A program made the translations under genes and the position numbers. From NCBI RefSeq assembly GCF_002976435.1, contig NZ_PUGF01000016.1:54136-118135 (forward strand): a DNA stretch of 64,000 nt. Direction: 5' to 3'. The stretch comes from Solimicrobium silvestre (GTDB taxonomy: Bacteria > Pseudomonadota > Gammaproteobacteria > Burkholderiales > Burkholderiaceae_D). The notes below the pieces were generated by a model. The model had not been told where the DNA came from. It saw only the letters and a program-made list of their open reading frames with translations, and ran no database searches. Each line of letters starts with the position of its first letter. Within the stretch, counting starts at the first letter, position 1. Positions 44,893 to 54,536 of the stretch are shown piece after piece.

Positions 44893-44903
44893 GTGTGTGC
44901 AGA

Positions 44904-46178
44904 TTAATTTGTAAATCCCGTAAACGTAAAATCTACATCAGGCAAACGTCCTGATACGATATCCGCAATCGCCTGGCCTGAACCACAACCCATCGTCCAA
45001 CCCAAGGTGCCGTGGCCGGTATTTAAGAATAAATTACTGATCTTGGTTTTGCCTATGTAGGGTACGTTGGATGGGGTTAACGGGCGTAAGCCAGCCCAGT
45101 AAATGGGATTTTCATAATCGCAGGCATCGGGAAATAATTCGCGGGTGCGCCGTGTCAGTGCTGCGCAACGGGTGTCATTTAAATCCCGTGTGTAGCCGTT
45201 CAGCTCACAAGTGCCAGCTACTCGCAGACGGTCGCCCAAGCGCGATGTAACTAATTTAAAGCCGTCATCAATAAGCGAAATCGTTGGAGCTGCATCGGGG
45301 TTTTTGATGGCATAAGTTGCTGAATAACCTTTGCCCGGATAAAGCATCAAATTTATCCCTAACGGCTCTAAAATCGGCACTGAAAAACTACCCATTGCGA
45401 CCACGAAGGCATCTGCATATAACACCGCATGATGCCCGTCGGGATGAATAATTTCGACGCCAATAACTTTACGGGCTTGGCCCGTACCTTCCGTAATTAA
45501 GCGGGTAATTTGCGTGTTGAATTGAAAATTAACGCCAGCTTCTGCTGCTTTTTGTGCCAAGCCGGTGGTGAATTTAAAGACGTCGCCTGATTCGTCGTTC
45601 GCAGTGAAATCACCACCGACTATTTTTTTGCTACTACTGGCGAGCGCCGGTTCCATGCGCAGCACTTCTGCTGCATTGATCGATTCACGCGGGCAGCCTA
45701 ATTCACGCATCAGTTGCGCTGCAGGTAATGACGCATCAAATTCTTTTTGATCGGTATAAAAATGCAGAATACCTTTATTTAAGCAATCATAGTTAATGCC
45801 GGTATCGACACGCACGTCTTGCAAAGTTCGGCGGCTGTATTCGCAAAGAGCAACGATTGGACGGATGTTTTGTGCAGCGCGGCCTGGCGCGCATTCGCGC
45901 AAAAAACTCAGCGCCCATTTCCATTGCAACCAATCAGCACGAAAACGATACAGCAAAGGGGCGTCTTCTTGCCCCAGCGATTTTAAAATTTTAAGTAGGG
46001 CAGAAGGATTGGCCCAAGGTTCGGAATGTGAAACGGAAATTTGGCAGCCATTGGCAAAACTAGTTTCTTGCGCAGCGCCGGGTTGACGGTCGATAACGCA
46101 AACCTCATGTCCTGCTTTATGTAAAAACCACGCCGATGCTGTGCCGATAATGCCGGCACCTAATACGATGACCTTCAT
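44904..46178 (-). CDS. dadA: D-amino acid dehydrogenase small subunit
   Basis: 424-aa membrane-associated flavoprotein that oxidises D-amino acids, chiefly D-alanine, to 2-oxo acids and passes electrons to the quinone pool. FAD-binding VIVLGAGIIGTASAWFLHKA at the N-terminus; DadA core segments SFANGCQISVSHSEPWANPS, VAMGSFSVPILEPLGINLML and the C-terminal FLNTGHGTLGWTMGCGSGQA are present. Start ATG 46178. Beside an Lrp-type regulator, as in other DadA loci; no dadX racemase adjoins. Confidence 0.95.
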   Translation of the reverse strand: MKVIVLGAGIIGTASAWFLHKAGHEVCVIDRQPGAAQETSFANGCQISVSHSEPWANPSALLKILKSLGQEDAPLLYRFRADWLQWKWALSFLRECAPGRAAQNIRPIVALCEYSRRTLQDVRVDTGINYDCLNKGILHFYTDQKEFDASLPAAQLMRELGCPRESINAAEVLRMEPALASSSKKIVGGDFTANDESGDVFKFTTGLAQKAAEAGVNFQFNTQITRLITEGTGQARKVIGVEIIHPDGHHAVLYADAFVVAMGSFSVPILEPLGINLMLYPGKGYSATYAIKNPDAAPTISLIDDGFKLVTSRLGDRLRVAGTCELNGYTRDLNDTRCAALTRRTRELFPDACDYENPIYWAGLRPLTPSNVPYIGKTKISNLFLNTGHGTLGWTMGCGSGQAIADIVSGRLPDVDFTFTGFTN

Positions 46179-46306
46179 GAATTCCCCTAATTGATAGGCT
46201 AGATTGTAAAAGTAATCGCTTGTTTAGGTGTTCAAAAATGAATGAATTTCATTCTTTTCAACACATGAAATCTAAAAATATGAGTGCTAATCAAAAAATA
46301 ATGCAA

Positions 46307-46726
46307 TTAATTTTTAGAATTTGCAGATTGTATTTTGGAGATTTCCTGGCTTATCGTGCGATGAATAACTTCTTCTAGTGATTTGCTTAAACCTTGTCGT
46401 ATCTCTTGTGCTAAACCATCTACCGCGGTTTGTAATACATCAGCCAAACCATCCCGAACCCGATGTTCCAAAACAAAGTCGACGCGGGTGAGTAGTTGGC
46501 GCAGCACATTCTCACGCAAGGTTTTTTCTAATTGTTCCCAATCCTGTTCCGGGCTTTGATTGTGTTGAACCTGCACTGATAGCTCGGCTTTAACTGTTTG
46601 TACAAGGTTGGTCTGTTCCTGAGTAAACGGTTCTTGTACGTCATTCAGTGAAATGACCTCGGTGAGAATTGGGATGCTACTGTTGTCAAGGTGAGGGGCG
46701 GAATTCATTTGGTGTTCATTTGGCAT
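46307..46726 (-). CDS. Hypothetical protein following holC
   Basis: 139-aa soluble, acidic helical protein with start MPNEHQMNSAPHL. The second half is amphipathic (LENVLRQLLTRVDFVLEHRV-like heptads, then LADVLQTAVDGLAQEIRQGL), suggesting a coiled coil or oligomerisation domain. It overlaps the holC stop by eleven bases, so the two are co-translated. Similar helical genes follow holC in related genomes (possibly DUF2486-like, from memory). A start at 46708 is the alternative. Function unknown. Confidence 0.65.
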   Translation of the reverse strand: MPNEHQMNSAPHLDNSSIPILTEVISLNDVQEPFTQEQTNLVQTVKAELSVQVQHNQSPEQDWEQLEKTLRENVLRQLLTRVDFVLEHRVRDGLADVLQTAVDGLAQEIRQGLSKSLEEVIHRTISQEISKIQSANSKN

Positions 46727-47153
46727 GGATGTGATTAAGTTGGTAGCCTTGCTGCTGATAAAAACGGTAGCGCTCGCGGCCAGCCTGAGTTGCCTGCGCT
46801 GCTTGTGGAACGATTTCAATCAAGCGCTCAAAGCGCGCAAAATCTGTCGGTACCTGGTCGCTTAAATTCAGCAAGATTTGCATGTGTGTGGATTCAGGGA
46901 TGTCACTTTCGGCATCTAAACTAAGCAGCACGGGTGTGTGCTGCGTAAGTGGATGAGGGCCTTCGTGAATGGCGACATGTGGTAAAAAATCGGTGGCTGA
47001 AAATTCCCAAAGTAATTGATTAAATTGAGCCAGTTGTTCTTTATTCTGATGCCGCACCACGAGATGGCATTTTGCTGCCAATGCCTTGCGAACTAAGCGG
47101 CAAGCGTAATCAAGCTGATTGCTGACATTGCTATGAAAATCGATGCGTGTCAT
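46716..47153 (-). CDS. holC: DNA polymerase III subunit chi
   Basis: 145-aa clamp-loader accessory subunit linking the replisome to SSB. Chi-like features: MTRIDFHSNVSNQLDYACRL, LVRKALAAKCHLVVRH, the TDFLPH motif (SATDFLPHVAIHEG), and LLNLSDQVPTDFARFERLIE near the end. The usual upstream partner pepA is not visible here; instead a DUF4124 gene lies upstream on the same strand. Confidence 0.92.
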   Translation of the reverse strand: MTRIDFHSNVSNQLDYACRLVRKALAAKCHLVVRHQNKEQLAQFNQLLWEFSATDFLPHVAIHEGPHPLTQHTPVLLSLDAESDIPESTHMQILLNLSDQVPTDFARFERLIEIVPQAAQATQAGRERYRFYQQQGYQLNHIHAK

Positions 47154-47169
47154 GGATAAAATTTACACT

Positions 47170-47781
47170 CTAAAATTGAAAGCCGTTAGGGTCACGCGCT
47201 GGCGGTTCGGGTTGACCAGGTTTGACGCTGGTATCGGTTTGTTTAGGCGTAACTGCAACCGATGTGAGTGGCTGTGGTGTTGGGAATTGGTATTCTGGCG
47301 GAAGTTTGTTTGAGTCCGGGTAGCCCGCTTGCGTTAAGTTGGTGTGCCAGACGGCGATGTTGAATCCTTTGAGTTTGCTTCTGCCTATGGTCAACAACGG
47401 TAATTGAAAATCACCACTTAGCTGTTTTAATTTGGCGAGATCTTCATTTGAACTGACGGTTTTTTCAGAAAATGGAATGCCGCTTTGTTTTAAATAGCTT
47501 CTACTGTCATCGCAGGGGATGCATTTATCTGCGCTGTACAATGTGACAGGCATATTTTTGGCTGCTTGCGCCAGTTCAAATGGTAACGCTACGCCGGAGT
47601 CGGAGTCTGAGAATGATTTGGTTTCGACTTTGGTGACGGATTTGGGTGGTGGGGTATCGCTGTAGTTGACTTTGCCGTCGGGGCCTACCCATTTGTATAG
47701 TTGTGCTTGGGCTGTGAGGCTGAGGGTTAGCAACAGTAGGGATAACAATAATTTGGATGTCATTGTAGTTTTCGCTTTCAT
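47170..47781 (-). CDS. DUF4124 / glutaredoxin-like exported protein
   Basis: 203-aa protein with a signal peptide (SKLLLSLLLLTLSLTAQA, cut before QLYKW). A DUF4124 beta module follows (LYKWVGPDGKVNYSDTPPPK, residues 28-47), then a thioredoxin-fold segment with a Cys-x-x-Cys pair in CIPCDDSRSYLKQSGIPF (about residue 87) and cis-proline region FQLPLLTIG. The Pro-rich tail is unstructured. Probably a periplasmic thiol-redox or disulfide protein; partner unknown. ATG 47781 used; ATG 47763 is possible. Confidence 0.8.
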   Translation of the reverse strand: MKAKTTMTSKLLLSLLLLTLSLTAQAQLYKWVGPDGKVNYSDTPPPKSVTKVETKSFSDSDSGVALPFELAQAAKNMPVTLYSADKCIPCDDSRSYLKQSGIPFSEKTVSSNEDLAKLKQLSGDFQLPLLTIGRSKLKGFNIAVWHTNLTQAGYPDSNKLPPEYQFPTPQPLTSVAVTPKQTDTSVKPGQPEPPARDPNGFQF

Positions 47782-47835
47782 ATTTACTGATGTTAGATCG
47801 TTTTAAATTAATCAGCCGATACGACAAATTTAAGG

Positions 47836-48070
47836 CTGCGGGTCGGGGGTAGCCCGACAGCTACTTACCTTTTTTGCTTCGCCAAAAAAGTGTAAGCCAA
47901 AAAAGGCGACCCACTGCCGCTGAATTCCCGGTTAATTGGCTGAAAAATGGGAAAAGTTCGAAACTCGCTGCGCTCAAACAGCGAACCTTTCTGATCCATT
48001 TTTCAGCCAATTAACCGGCAGCGTCAGAATGGGAGGTAAATCAAAAACAACTACAACTGCAACACATACA
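47836..48070. repeat. Structured intergenic repeat, copy B
   Basis: Same order of parts as at 1530-1770: hairpin GTCGGGGGTAGCCCGAC, two GCCAAAAAA repeats, and a long hairpin. Here the stem is a perfect 23-bp inverted repeat (47928-47950 with 47996-48018) of wholly different sequence from copy A. The enclosed loop, including AAGTTCGAAACTCGCTGCGC, is nearly identical. It lies between prlC and the DUF4124 gene. Confidence 0.8.
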
Positions 48071-48114
48071 AATTGCGATCAGTACCGTGCCTGCAAATAG
48101 CTCAGATCGGGCAA

Positions 48115-50154
48115 CTACGACTTCATCCCACTATGCCGTAGCAATGCATCAATTTCAGGTGCTCGGCCGCGGAAGGCTATAAACGATTCCAAGGCTGTAC
48201 GTGAACCGCCCACTGCCAGTATTTCTTTTTGAAATTTTATGCCTATCTCGGCATTGTTACCAGCTTCTTCGAAGGCAGCGTAGGCGTCTGCTGATAAAAC
48301 TTCGGCCCATTTGTAGCTAAAATATCCGGCAGCATAGCCGCCTGCAAAAATATGGCTAAATGCGTGTTGAAAACGGTTAAATTCAGGTGTTTTCATGACG
48401 GAAATTTGCGCTCTGATCTGGTTTAATAACGCTTGTACCGACAGTTGATGTTGTTCTAAGTAGCCGTCGTGCAGGCGCATATCGAACAGGGATAATTCAA
48501 CTTGGCGCAAGGTTTGTAGTCCAGATTGGAAATTTTTCGCTGCCAGCATTTTGTCATACAAAGCGCGTGGTAATGGTTGTCCGGTATCGGAATGGGCGCT
48601 CATTTGTTGTAAAACTTCCCATTCCCAGCAAAAATTTTCCATAAATTGCGAAGGAAGCTCGACTGCATCCCATTCCACGCCGGACAGACCGGATACGCCA
48701 AGTTCATCAACCTGGGTCAGCATGTGGTGCAGGCCGTGACCGAATTCATGGAATAAGGTGATGACTTCATCGTGGGTGAAATAAGCGGGCGCATTGGCGG
48801 CCGGCGCGGTGAAGTTGCAGGTTAGGTAGGCTACCGGGGTTTGAATTCCGTCTGCGGTGCTGCGCCGACCACGTGCGTCATCCATCCATGCGCCGCCTTG
48901 TTTGCCGTCGCGGGCATATAAATCCAAATAGAATTGGCCAATAAGTTGCCCGTTTTTTTCAATGCGGAAGAACTTGACATCGGGGTGCCAGGTGCTGGCC
49001 TGGTCGGGTTTGATATCAACACCATACAGCGTATTTGTAATGCTGAATAAGCCTTGAATTACTTGCGGTTCTGGGAAGTATTGTTTTACTTCTTGTTCGG
49101 AAAACGCATAGCGTTGTTCGCGTAATTTTTCTGAAGCGTAGGCAATGTCATGTGCCTGCAAGTCGTCTAAGCCTAAGGTTTCTTTGGCAAAGTGGCGTAA
49201 CTCTTCTAAATCTTTTACCGCAAACGGTTGCGCACGGGCAGCTAAATCTAGCAAAAACTGGCTGACTTGTTCAGTGCTTTCCGCCATTTTTGCAACTAAT
49301 GACACTTGTGCAAAATTGGCATAACCGAGCAGGTGCGCTTCTTCATTGCGCAGCGCTAAAATTTGCTGCATCAGCTCGGTATTATCCCATTCTGGGTTTT
49401 CGCCCAAGTCGGATGCTTTGGTGGTGTTGGCGCGGTAAATGGTGGCGCGCAAGGCGCGGTCATTCGCGTATTGCAAAACCGGGTAAAAAGACGGGAATTG
49501 CAATCCGAATAAATAGCCGGATTGTTCCGCCTGTTCGGCTTTGGTACGTGCCGCCAACAGCGCATCTTCAGGTAAACCGGCCAGTGCCTCGGCGTTATCT
49601 ATGTGTAGCGAATAATGATTGGTCGCGTCTAAAATATTCTCGGAAAACTTGGTGGAAAGTGCGGCAACCTGTTCTTGGATTTCTGCATAGCGCAGTTTTT
49701 TGTCAGCAGCTAATTCAGCGCCGGAAAGTTTGAAATCACGAATCGCGTTTTGAATGATTTTTTTACGTGGCACAGAATATGCCGTAAATTCTGGGCCGTC
49801 GTGCAAGGCCTGATATTTTTTAAATAGCACCAAATTTTGTCCCAATGCAGTAAAAAATTCGGTGATGAGCGGTTGGTTTTCATTGTACGCGGCGCGTAGC
49901 TCCGGCGTATCGCACACGCCATGTAAATGGCTGATGATGCCCCAAGCGCGGCTCAATTTTTCGGTGGCGTTTTCTAACGGCTCAACTACGTTTTCCCACG
50001 TTGCACTTACCGGGTCATTTTCTATCTGGGTGACCACCGCTTTGCATTGCTCCAACAGCGCTGTGATGGCGGGTGCGACATCGTCGGCGGTAATTGCATC
50101 AAAACGCGGCAGGTCGGTAAAATCGACTAAAGGATTGGTGTTCGGATTGGTCAT
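48115..50154 (-). CDS. prlC: Oligopeptidase A (M3 family)
   Basis: 679-aa cytoplasmic zinc metallopeptidase that degrades oligopeptides and cleaved signal peptides. The zinc site is LFHEFGHGLHHMLTQ (about residue 465), with the third ligand glutamate in the following GLSGVEWDAVELPSQFMENF. The M3 C-terminal segment GGYAAGYFSYKWAEVLSADA is standard. The ATG at 50154 is preferred over an in-frame TTG at 50166. It begins 8 bases after folD, likely one operon. Confidence 0.96.
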   Translation of the reverse strand: MTNPNTNPLVDFTDLPRFDAITADDVAPAITALLEQCKAVVTQIENDPVSATWENVVEPLENATEKLSRAWGIISHLHGVCDTPELRAAYNENQPLITEFFTALGQNLVLFKKYQALHDGPEFTAYSVPRKKIIQNAIRDFKLSGAELAADKKLRYAEIQEQVAALSTKFSENILDATNHYSLHIDNAEALAGLPEDALLAARTKAEQAEQSGYLFGLQFPSFYPVLQYANDRALRATIYRANTTKASDLGENPEWDNTELMQQILALRNEEAHLLGYANFAQVSLVAKMAESTEQVSQFLLDLAARAQPFAVKDLEELRHFAKETLGLDDLQAHDIAYASEKLREQRYAFSEQEVKQYFPEPQVIQGLFSITNTLYGVDIKPDQASTWHPDVKFFRIEKNGQLIGQFYLDLYARDGKQGGAWMDDARGRRSTADGIQTPVAYLTCNFTAPAANAPAYFTHDEVITLFHEFGHGLHHMLTQVDELGVSGLSGVEWDAVELPSQFMENFCWEWEVLQQMSAHSDTGQPLPRALYDKMLAAKNFQSGLQTLRQVELSLFDMRLHDGYLEQHQLSVQALLNQIRAQISVMKTPEFNRFQHAFSHIFAGGYAAGYFSYKWAEVLSADAYAAFEEAGNNAEIGIKFQKEILAVGGSRTALESFIAFRGRAPEIDALLRHSGMKS

Positions 50155-50162
50155 TATTACTT

Positions 50163-51011
50163 TCAAAGAGTTCGTTCAGCCGCTTCGATGGTATTCACTA
50201 ATAACATCGTAATCGTCATCGGACCGACGCCGCCCGGCACCGGGGTAATATAACCCGCGACTTCTTTGGCTCCGGCAAAATCTACATCGCCACACAGTTT
50301 GCCGGCGTCATCGCGATTCATGCCTACGTCAATCACAACAGCGCCGGGTTTAACCATCTCAGCGGTAACTAGATTACGTTTGCCGGTTGCAACCACTAAA
50401 ATATCGGCCATGCGGGTATGCAACCCAAGGTCGCGGGTTTTCGAGTTGCAGATGGTGACGGTAGCGCCGGCTTGCAAGAGCAACATGGCTTGCGGTTTGC
50501 CGACAATGTTTGATGCGCCGACAATGACTGCGTGCGCGCCGCGTACCGGGTAGCTAATCGCTTCCAGCATTTTCATGACGCCATACGGCGTACAAGGACG
50601 AAACAGCGGTTGGCCGGTCATTAAAAGACCAGCATTGTGGATGTGGAAACCATCCACGTCTTTTTCTAGCGCAATTGCTTCTAATACTTTGTGTGTATCG
50701 ATATGAGCTGGTAAAGGCAATTGCACCAGGATGCCGTTAATTTTTGGGTCGGCATTGAGTGCGCTAATCCGTTCTAATAATGCCGCTTCACTGAGTTCAG
50801 CTGGATGTTTTTCTAGCACGGAATAAATGCCGCAATCTTCGCAGGCTTTAACTTTATTACGTACATAAACTTGTGAGGCCGGATTTTCGCCGACCAGAAT
50901 TACTACTAAGCCGGGTTGTTTGCCTGCGCTAGTGAGCGCTGCGGCACGTTGTGTTACTTCGGCACGGATGTGTTTGGAAAGTTGAACGCCGTCGATTAAT
51001 TGCGCAGTCAT
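50163..51011 (-). CDS. folD: Bifunctional methylene-THF dehydrogenase/cyclohydrolase
   Basis: 282-aa enzyme interconverting 5,10-methylene-, methenyl- and 10-formyl-tetrahydrofolate. Signatures: [20 protein letters not shown] with the catalytic Lys, [57 protein letters not shown] and [15 protein letters not shown] 51011 gives the standard length. Divergent from aceE with a 707-base gap. Confidence 0.97.
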   Translation of the reverse strand: MTAQLIDGVQLSKHIRAEVTQRAAALTSAGKQPGLVVILVGENPASQVYVRNKVKACEDCGIYSVLEKHPAELSEAALLERISALNADPKINGILVQLPLPAHIDTHKVLEAIALEKDVDGFHIHNAGLLMTGQPLFRPCTPYGVMKMLEAISYPVRGAHAVIVGASNIVGKPQAMLLLQAGATVTICNSKTRDLGLHTRMADILVVATGKRNLVTAEMVKPGAVVIDVGMNRDDAGKLCGDVDFAGAKEVAGYITPVPGGVGPMTITMLLVNTIEAAERTL

Positions 51012-51223
51012 GATAGCCTTAAAAATAGTTTGTAATGGTTTGCAATAGTTCGCATATGCTGCATTTGATTGAAATGCAGTTTTTGTGCAAAAAATTGGGG
51101 AATGCCGAATTATAAGCTGATGTTGCTGCTACTCTATTGAAAGTCTTGATTTATGGGCGTGGAATGGTTTAAAAATGGAGCAATTAAGGCGAAATTACAT
51201 ACCCCCTTTATTTTTTTTAATAT

Positions 51224-51277
51224 TTAACGTATCCAATGGGTTTTCACGCCATGTAAAGTAATTTGTAGGTAGTATAT
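51224..51277. promoter_or_regulatory. Shared upstream element, copy 2 (upstream of aceE)
   Basis: TTAACGTATCCAATGG followed by ATGTAAA and AGTATAT in the same register as 27440-27495. About 490 bases upstream of aceE. Possibly a common regulator site plus promoter. Confidence 0.5.
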
Positions 51278-51451
51278 TAATTGATCCATGTGTTTGTTTA
51301 TTAGTATGGCGATATTTCAAAGAATATGCCCCTGTATATAAATAGTGAAATATGAACTATTTGGACGGAAATTGAGTGCCCAAAATTTGGTTTATATCGC
51401 GCATTTATTTTTATTTTAAGTAATATTGTTGTAATACTTAAGATATTGCTG

Positions 51452-51545
51452 CATTGCAAAAATTATTTTTGCAATGTTTCGTATGGGTAAGCAGTAAATT
51501 TTAGCATTTAAATATTGCGACGCAATATAATTTCACATTGTGAAA
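51452..51545. promoter_or_regulatory. Three palindromes upstream of aceE
   Basis: Three perfect palindromes in 94 bases: a 25-base one with arms CATTGCAAAAAT and ATTTTTGCAATG (51452-51476), ATATTGCG-A-CGCAATAT (51512-51528), and TTTCACA-T-TGTGAAA (51531-51545). They lie about 170-270 bases before the aceE start. Likely operators for one or more regulators of pyruvate dehydrogenase; the proteins are not identified. Confidence 0.65.
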
Positions 51546-51718
51546 TCAATTATCGCTATTTGAAAAGTAAAAAAGTCCTGCTAAACTAGCGCTGCTAAAA
51601 TTATTACATACCGATTTTGCCAATTTAATTGCTCATTGTGTGGCACAACAATGATGTATTTGACGAATAATCCAGCCTGCGAAGTAGATTCCAGACTGGG
51701 TGTTAAGGAGACCAAAGC

Positions 51719-54430
51719 ATGTCAGCTCAGTTAGACCACGCACAGTTAGATCACGTACTGGCTCAAGCCGTAAATGATCCCGATAAAATGGAAACACAAG
51801 AGTGGTTAGATGCTCTGGAATCCGTGATTGAAAATGAAGGTCCCGAACGCGCTCATTATTTGATGGAACGCATGGTCGATTTAGCCCGCCGTCGCGGTGC
51901 GCATATCCCGTTCTCCAGCAACACCGCTTACGTTAATACTATTCCTGCCGACATGGGCGAACATTGCCCGGGGGATTTGATCATTGAAGAAAAACTGCGC
52001 TCGATGATGCGCTGGAACGCGATGGCAATGGTCGTTAAAGCGAATCGGGTTGACGGCGATTTAGGCGGTCATTTATCCAGCTTTGCCTCACTCGCCAACA
52101 TGCTTGGCATCGGCTTTAACCATTTCTGGCACGCGCCAACCGAAGATCACGGTGGCGATTTACTCTATATTCAAGGTCACTCATCGCCCGGCATTTATGC
52201 CCGCGCTTATCTTGAAGGCCGTCTGACTGAAGAACAATTATTGCATTACCGTCGTGAAGTTGATGGCAATGGTTTGTCGTCGTATCCCCATCCAAAATTA
52301 ATGCCGGATTTCTGGCAATTCCCTACCGTTTCGATGGGCCTCGGCCCTTTGATGGCGATCTATCAAGCACGTTTTTTAAAGTATTTACACGCACGTAGTA
52401 TTGCTGACACAGCTAACCGTAAAGTGTGGGCATTCTGCGGCGATGGCGAAATGGATGAGCCGGAATCGATGGGCGCGATCGGCATGGCTGGCCGTGAAAA
52501 ATTAGATAATTTGGTAATGCTGGTCAACTGTAATCTGCAACGCTTGGATGGCCCGGTGCGCGGCAACGGTAAAATTATTCAAGAGCTGGAATCGGATTTC
52601 CGTGGTGCCGGTTGGAATGTCGTCAAAGTTATTTGGGGCGAAGGCTGGGATGAGTTGCTGGCAAAAGACAAAGAAGGTATTTTGCAGCGCGTGATGATGG
52701 AAACCGTGGATGGTGAATATCAGAACTACAAAGCCAAAGACGGCGCATTTGTACGTGCTAACTTCTTCGGTAAACATCCTAAGTTGCTGGAGATGGTCAG
52801 TAAGATGTCGGACGATGACATTTGGCGCCTGACGCGCGGCGGTCACGATCCACACAAAATCTACGCCGCATTTAAAGTCGCGCAAGAACACAAAGGCCAG
52901 CCGACTGTATTGCTGGTGAAAAGTATTAAAGGCTACGGTTTCGGTAAGTCCGGTGAGGCGCGCAATACCGCGCACAACACCAAAAAACTCGATGACGAAG
53001 CCATCAAGGCGATGCGTGACCGCTTCCAGTTACCTATCGCTGATTCAGAGTTGGCAGCTATCCCGTTCTATAAACCAGCTGACGACACGCCGGAAATGCA
53101 GTATCTGCAAGCGCGCCGTAAAGCCTTGGGCGGTTACTTGCCGCAACGTCGTCAAAAAGCCGATGAAGTGTTAATCGTACCTGAGCTTTCCGCTTTTAAA
53201 GCGGTGCTGGAACCAACTGCCGAAGGGCGTGAAATTTCTACCACTGCCGCCTATGTGCGGATTCTTACGGCCTTGTTGCGTGACGCTAGTTTAGGTCAGC
53301 GGATTGTGCCGATTATGGTCGATGAATCGCGCACGTTTGGTATGGAAGGTTTGTTCCGTCAAATTGGTATTTTTAGTCAAGTTGGTCAGTTGTATGAACC
53401 GGTTGATAAAGATCAGGTCATGTACTACCGCGAAGATAAAGCCGGTCAGATTTTGCAAGAAGGTATTAACGAAGCCGGTGGTATGAGTTCATGGATTGCT
53501 GCGGCAACTTCTTACTCGACCAATAACCGCGTCATGATTCCGTTTTATACCTATTACTCAATGTTCGGTTTGCAGCGCATCGGTGATTTGGCTTGGGCTG
53601 CGGGCGACATGCGCTCACGCGGTTTCTTAATCGGTGGCACAGCTGGTCGTACCACGTTGAACGGTGAAGGTTTGCAGCATGAAGATGGCCACAGCCACGT
53701 GCTGGCATCTACGATTCCTAACTGCGTACCGTACGATCCGACTTTTGCGCATGAAGTTGCGGTAATTATTCATGACGGCCTGCGCCGTATGATTACTAAT
53801 CAAGAAGACGTGTTTTATTACATCACCCTGATGAATGAAAACTACAGTCATCCTGGTATTAAAGAAGGTCAGGAACAAGGCATTATCAAAGGTTTGTATT
53901 TGCTGAATAAAAACCCGACCCAGAGCAAACATCGTGTGCAGTTGATGGGTTCCGGCACAATCTTGCGTGAAGTGATTTTTGGCGCTGAATTGTTGCAGGC
54001 GGATTGGGGTATTTCAGCCGACGTTTGGTCTGCACCATCCTTCACCTTGTTGGCGCGTGATGGTCAAGATGTGGAACGTTGGAATATGTTGCATCCAAGC
54101 GATACTCCTAAAGTTGCGTATGTGACTGAATGCCTGCAAAACACCGAAGGCCCGATCGTGGTCGCAACCGATTATATGCGTACCTTTGCCGAACAGATTC
54201 GTGGCTTTATTCCAGCTGGACGTCGTTATAAAGTACTGGGAACCGATGGTTTCGGCCGCTCCGATAGTCGTGCAAAATTGCGTGAATTCTTTGAAGTGAA
54301 TCGTTATTTTGTTGTGATTGCTGCGTTGAAATCGTTAGCGGACGAAGGCGTTATTTCTGCGTCGGTGGTTTCGCAAGCGATTAGCAAATACGGTATTAAT
54401 GCTGAAAAACCAAATCCGGTGACTGTGTAA
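51719..54430 (+). CDS. aceE: Pyruvate dehydrogenase E1 component (homodimeric)
   Basis: 903-aa thiamine-diphosphate E1 enzyme that decarboxylates pyruvate and acetylates the E2 lipoyl group. The ThDP/Mg motif is GDGEMDEPES...NCNLQRLDGPVRGN (about residue 240-280). The N-terminal IPADMGEHCPGDLIIEEKL segment, HGYGF-type loop and the transketolase-like domain with GRTTLNGEGLQHEDGHSHVL are standard for homodimeric AceE. AAGGAG precedes the ATG at 51719. First gene of aceE-aceF-lpdA; transcription probably starts in the palindrome-rich upstream region. Confidence 0.98.
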   Translation: MSAQLDHAQLDHVLAQAVNDPDKMETQEWLDALESVIENEGPERAHYLMERMVDLARRRGAHIPFSSNTAYVNTIPADMGEHCPGDLIIEEKLRSMMRWNAMAMVVKANRVDGDLGGHLSSFASLANMLGIGFNHFWHAPTEDHGGDLLYIQGHSSPGIYARAYLEGRLTEEQLLHYRREVDGNGLSSYPHPKLMPDFWQFPTVSMGLGPLMAIYQARFLKYLHARSIADTANRKVWAFCGDGEMDEPESMGAIGMAGREKLDNLVMLVNCNLQRLDGPVRGNGKIIQELESDFRGAGWNVVKVIWGEGWDELLAKDKEGILQRVMMETVDGEYQNYKAKDGAFVRANFFGKHPKLLEMVSKMSDDDIWRLTRGGHDPHKIYAAFKVAQEHKGQPTVLLVKSIKGYGFGKSGEARNTAHNTKKLDDEAIKAMRDRFQLPIADSELAAIPFYKPADDTPEMQYLQARRKALGGYLPQRRQKADEVLIVPELSAFKAVLEPTAEGREISTTAAYVRILTALLRDASLGQRIVPIMVDESRTFGMEGLFRQIGIFSQVGQLYEPVDKDQVMYYREDKAGQILQEGINEAGGMSSWIAAATSYSTNNRVMIPFYTYYSMFGLQRIGDLAWAAGDMRSRGFLIGGTAGRTTLNGEGLQHEDGHSHVLASTIPNCVPYDPTFAHEVAVIIHDGLRRMITNQEDVFYYITLMNENYSHPGIKEGQEQGIIKGLYLLNKNPTQSKHRVQLMGSGTILREVIFGAELLQADWGISADVWSAPSFTLLARDGQDVERWNMLHPSDTPKVAYVTECLQNTEGPIVVATDYMRTFAEQIRGFIPAGRRYKVLGTDGFGRSDSRAKLREFFEVNRYFVVIAALKSLADEGVISASVVSQAISKYGINAEKPNPVTV

Positions 54431-54536
54431 GATTCAACACATATCTAACCATCTACGACGACAAACACACGCTTTCCCTAACCGGAAAGCGGGCGGAGCT
54501 TAACTGAGCATAACAGAGCTAAATGGAGCTATAGCG

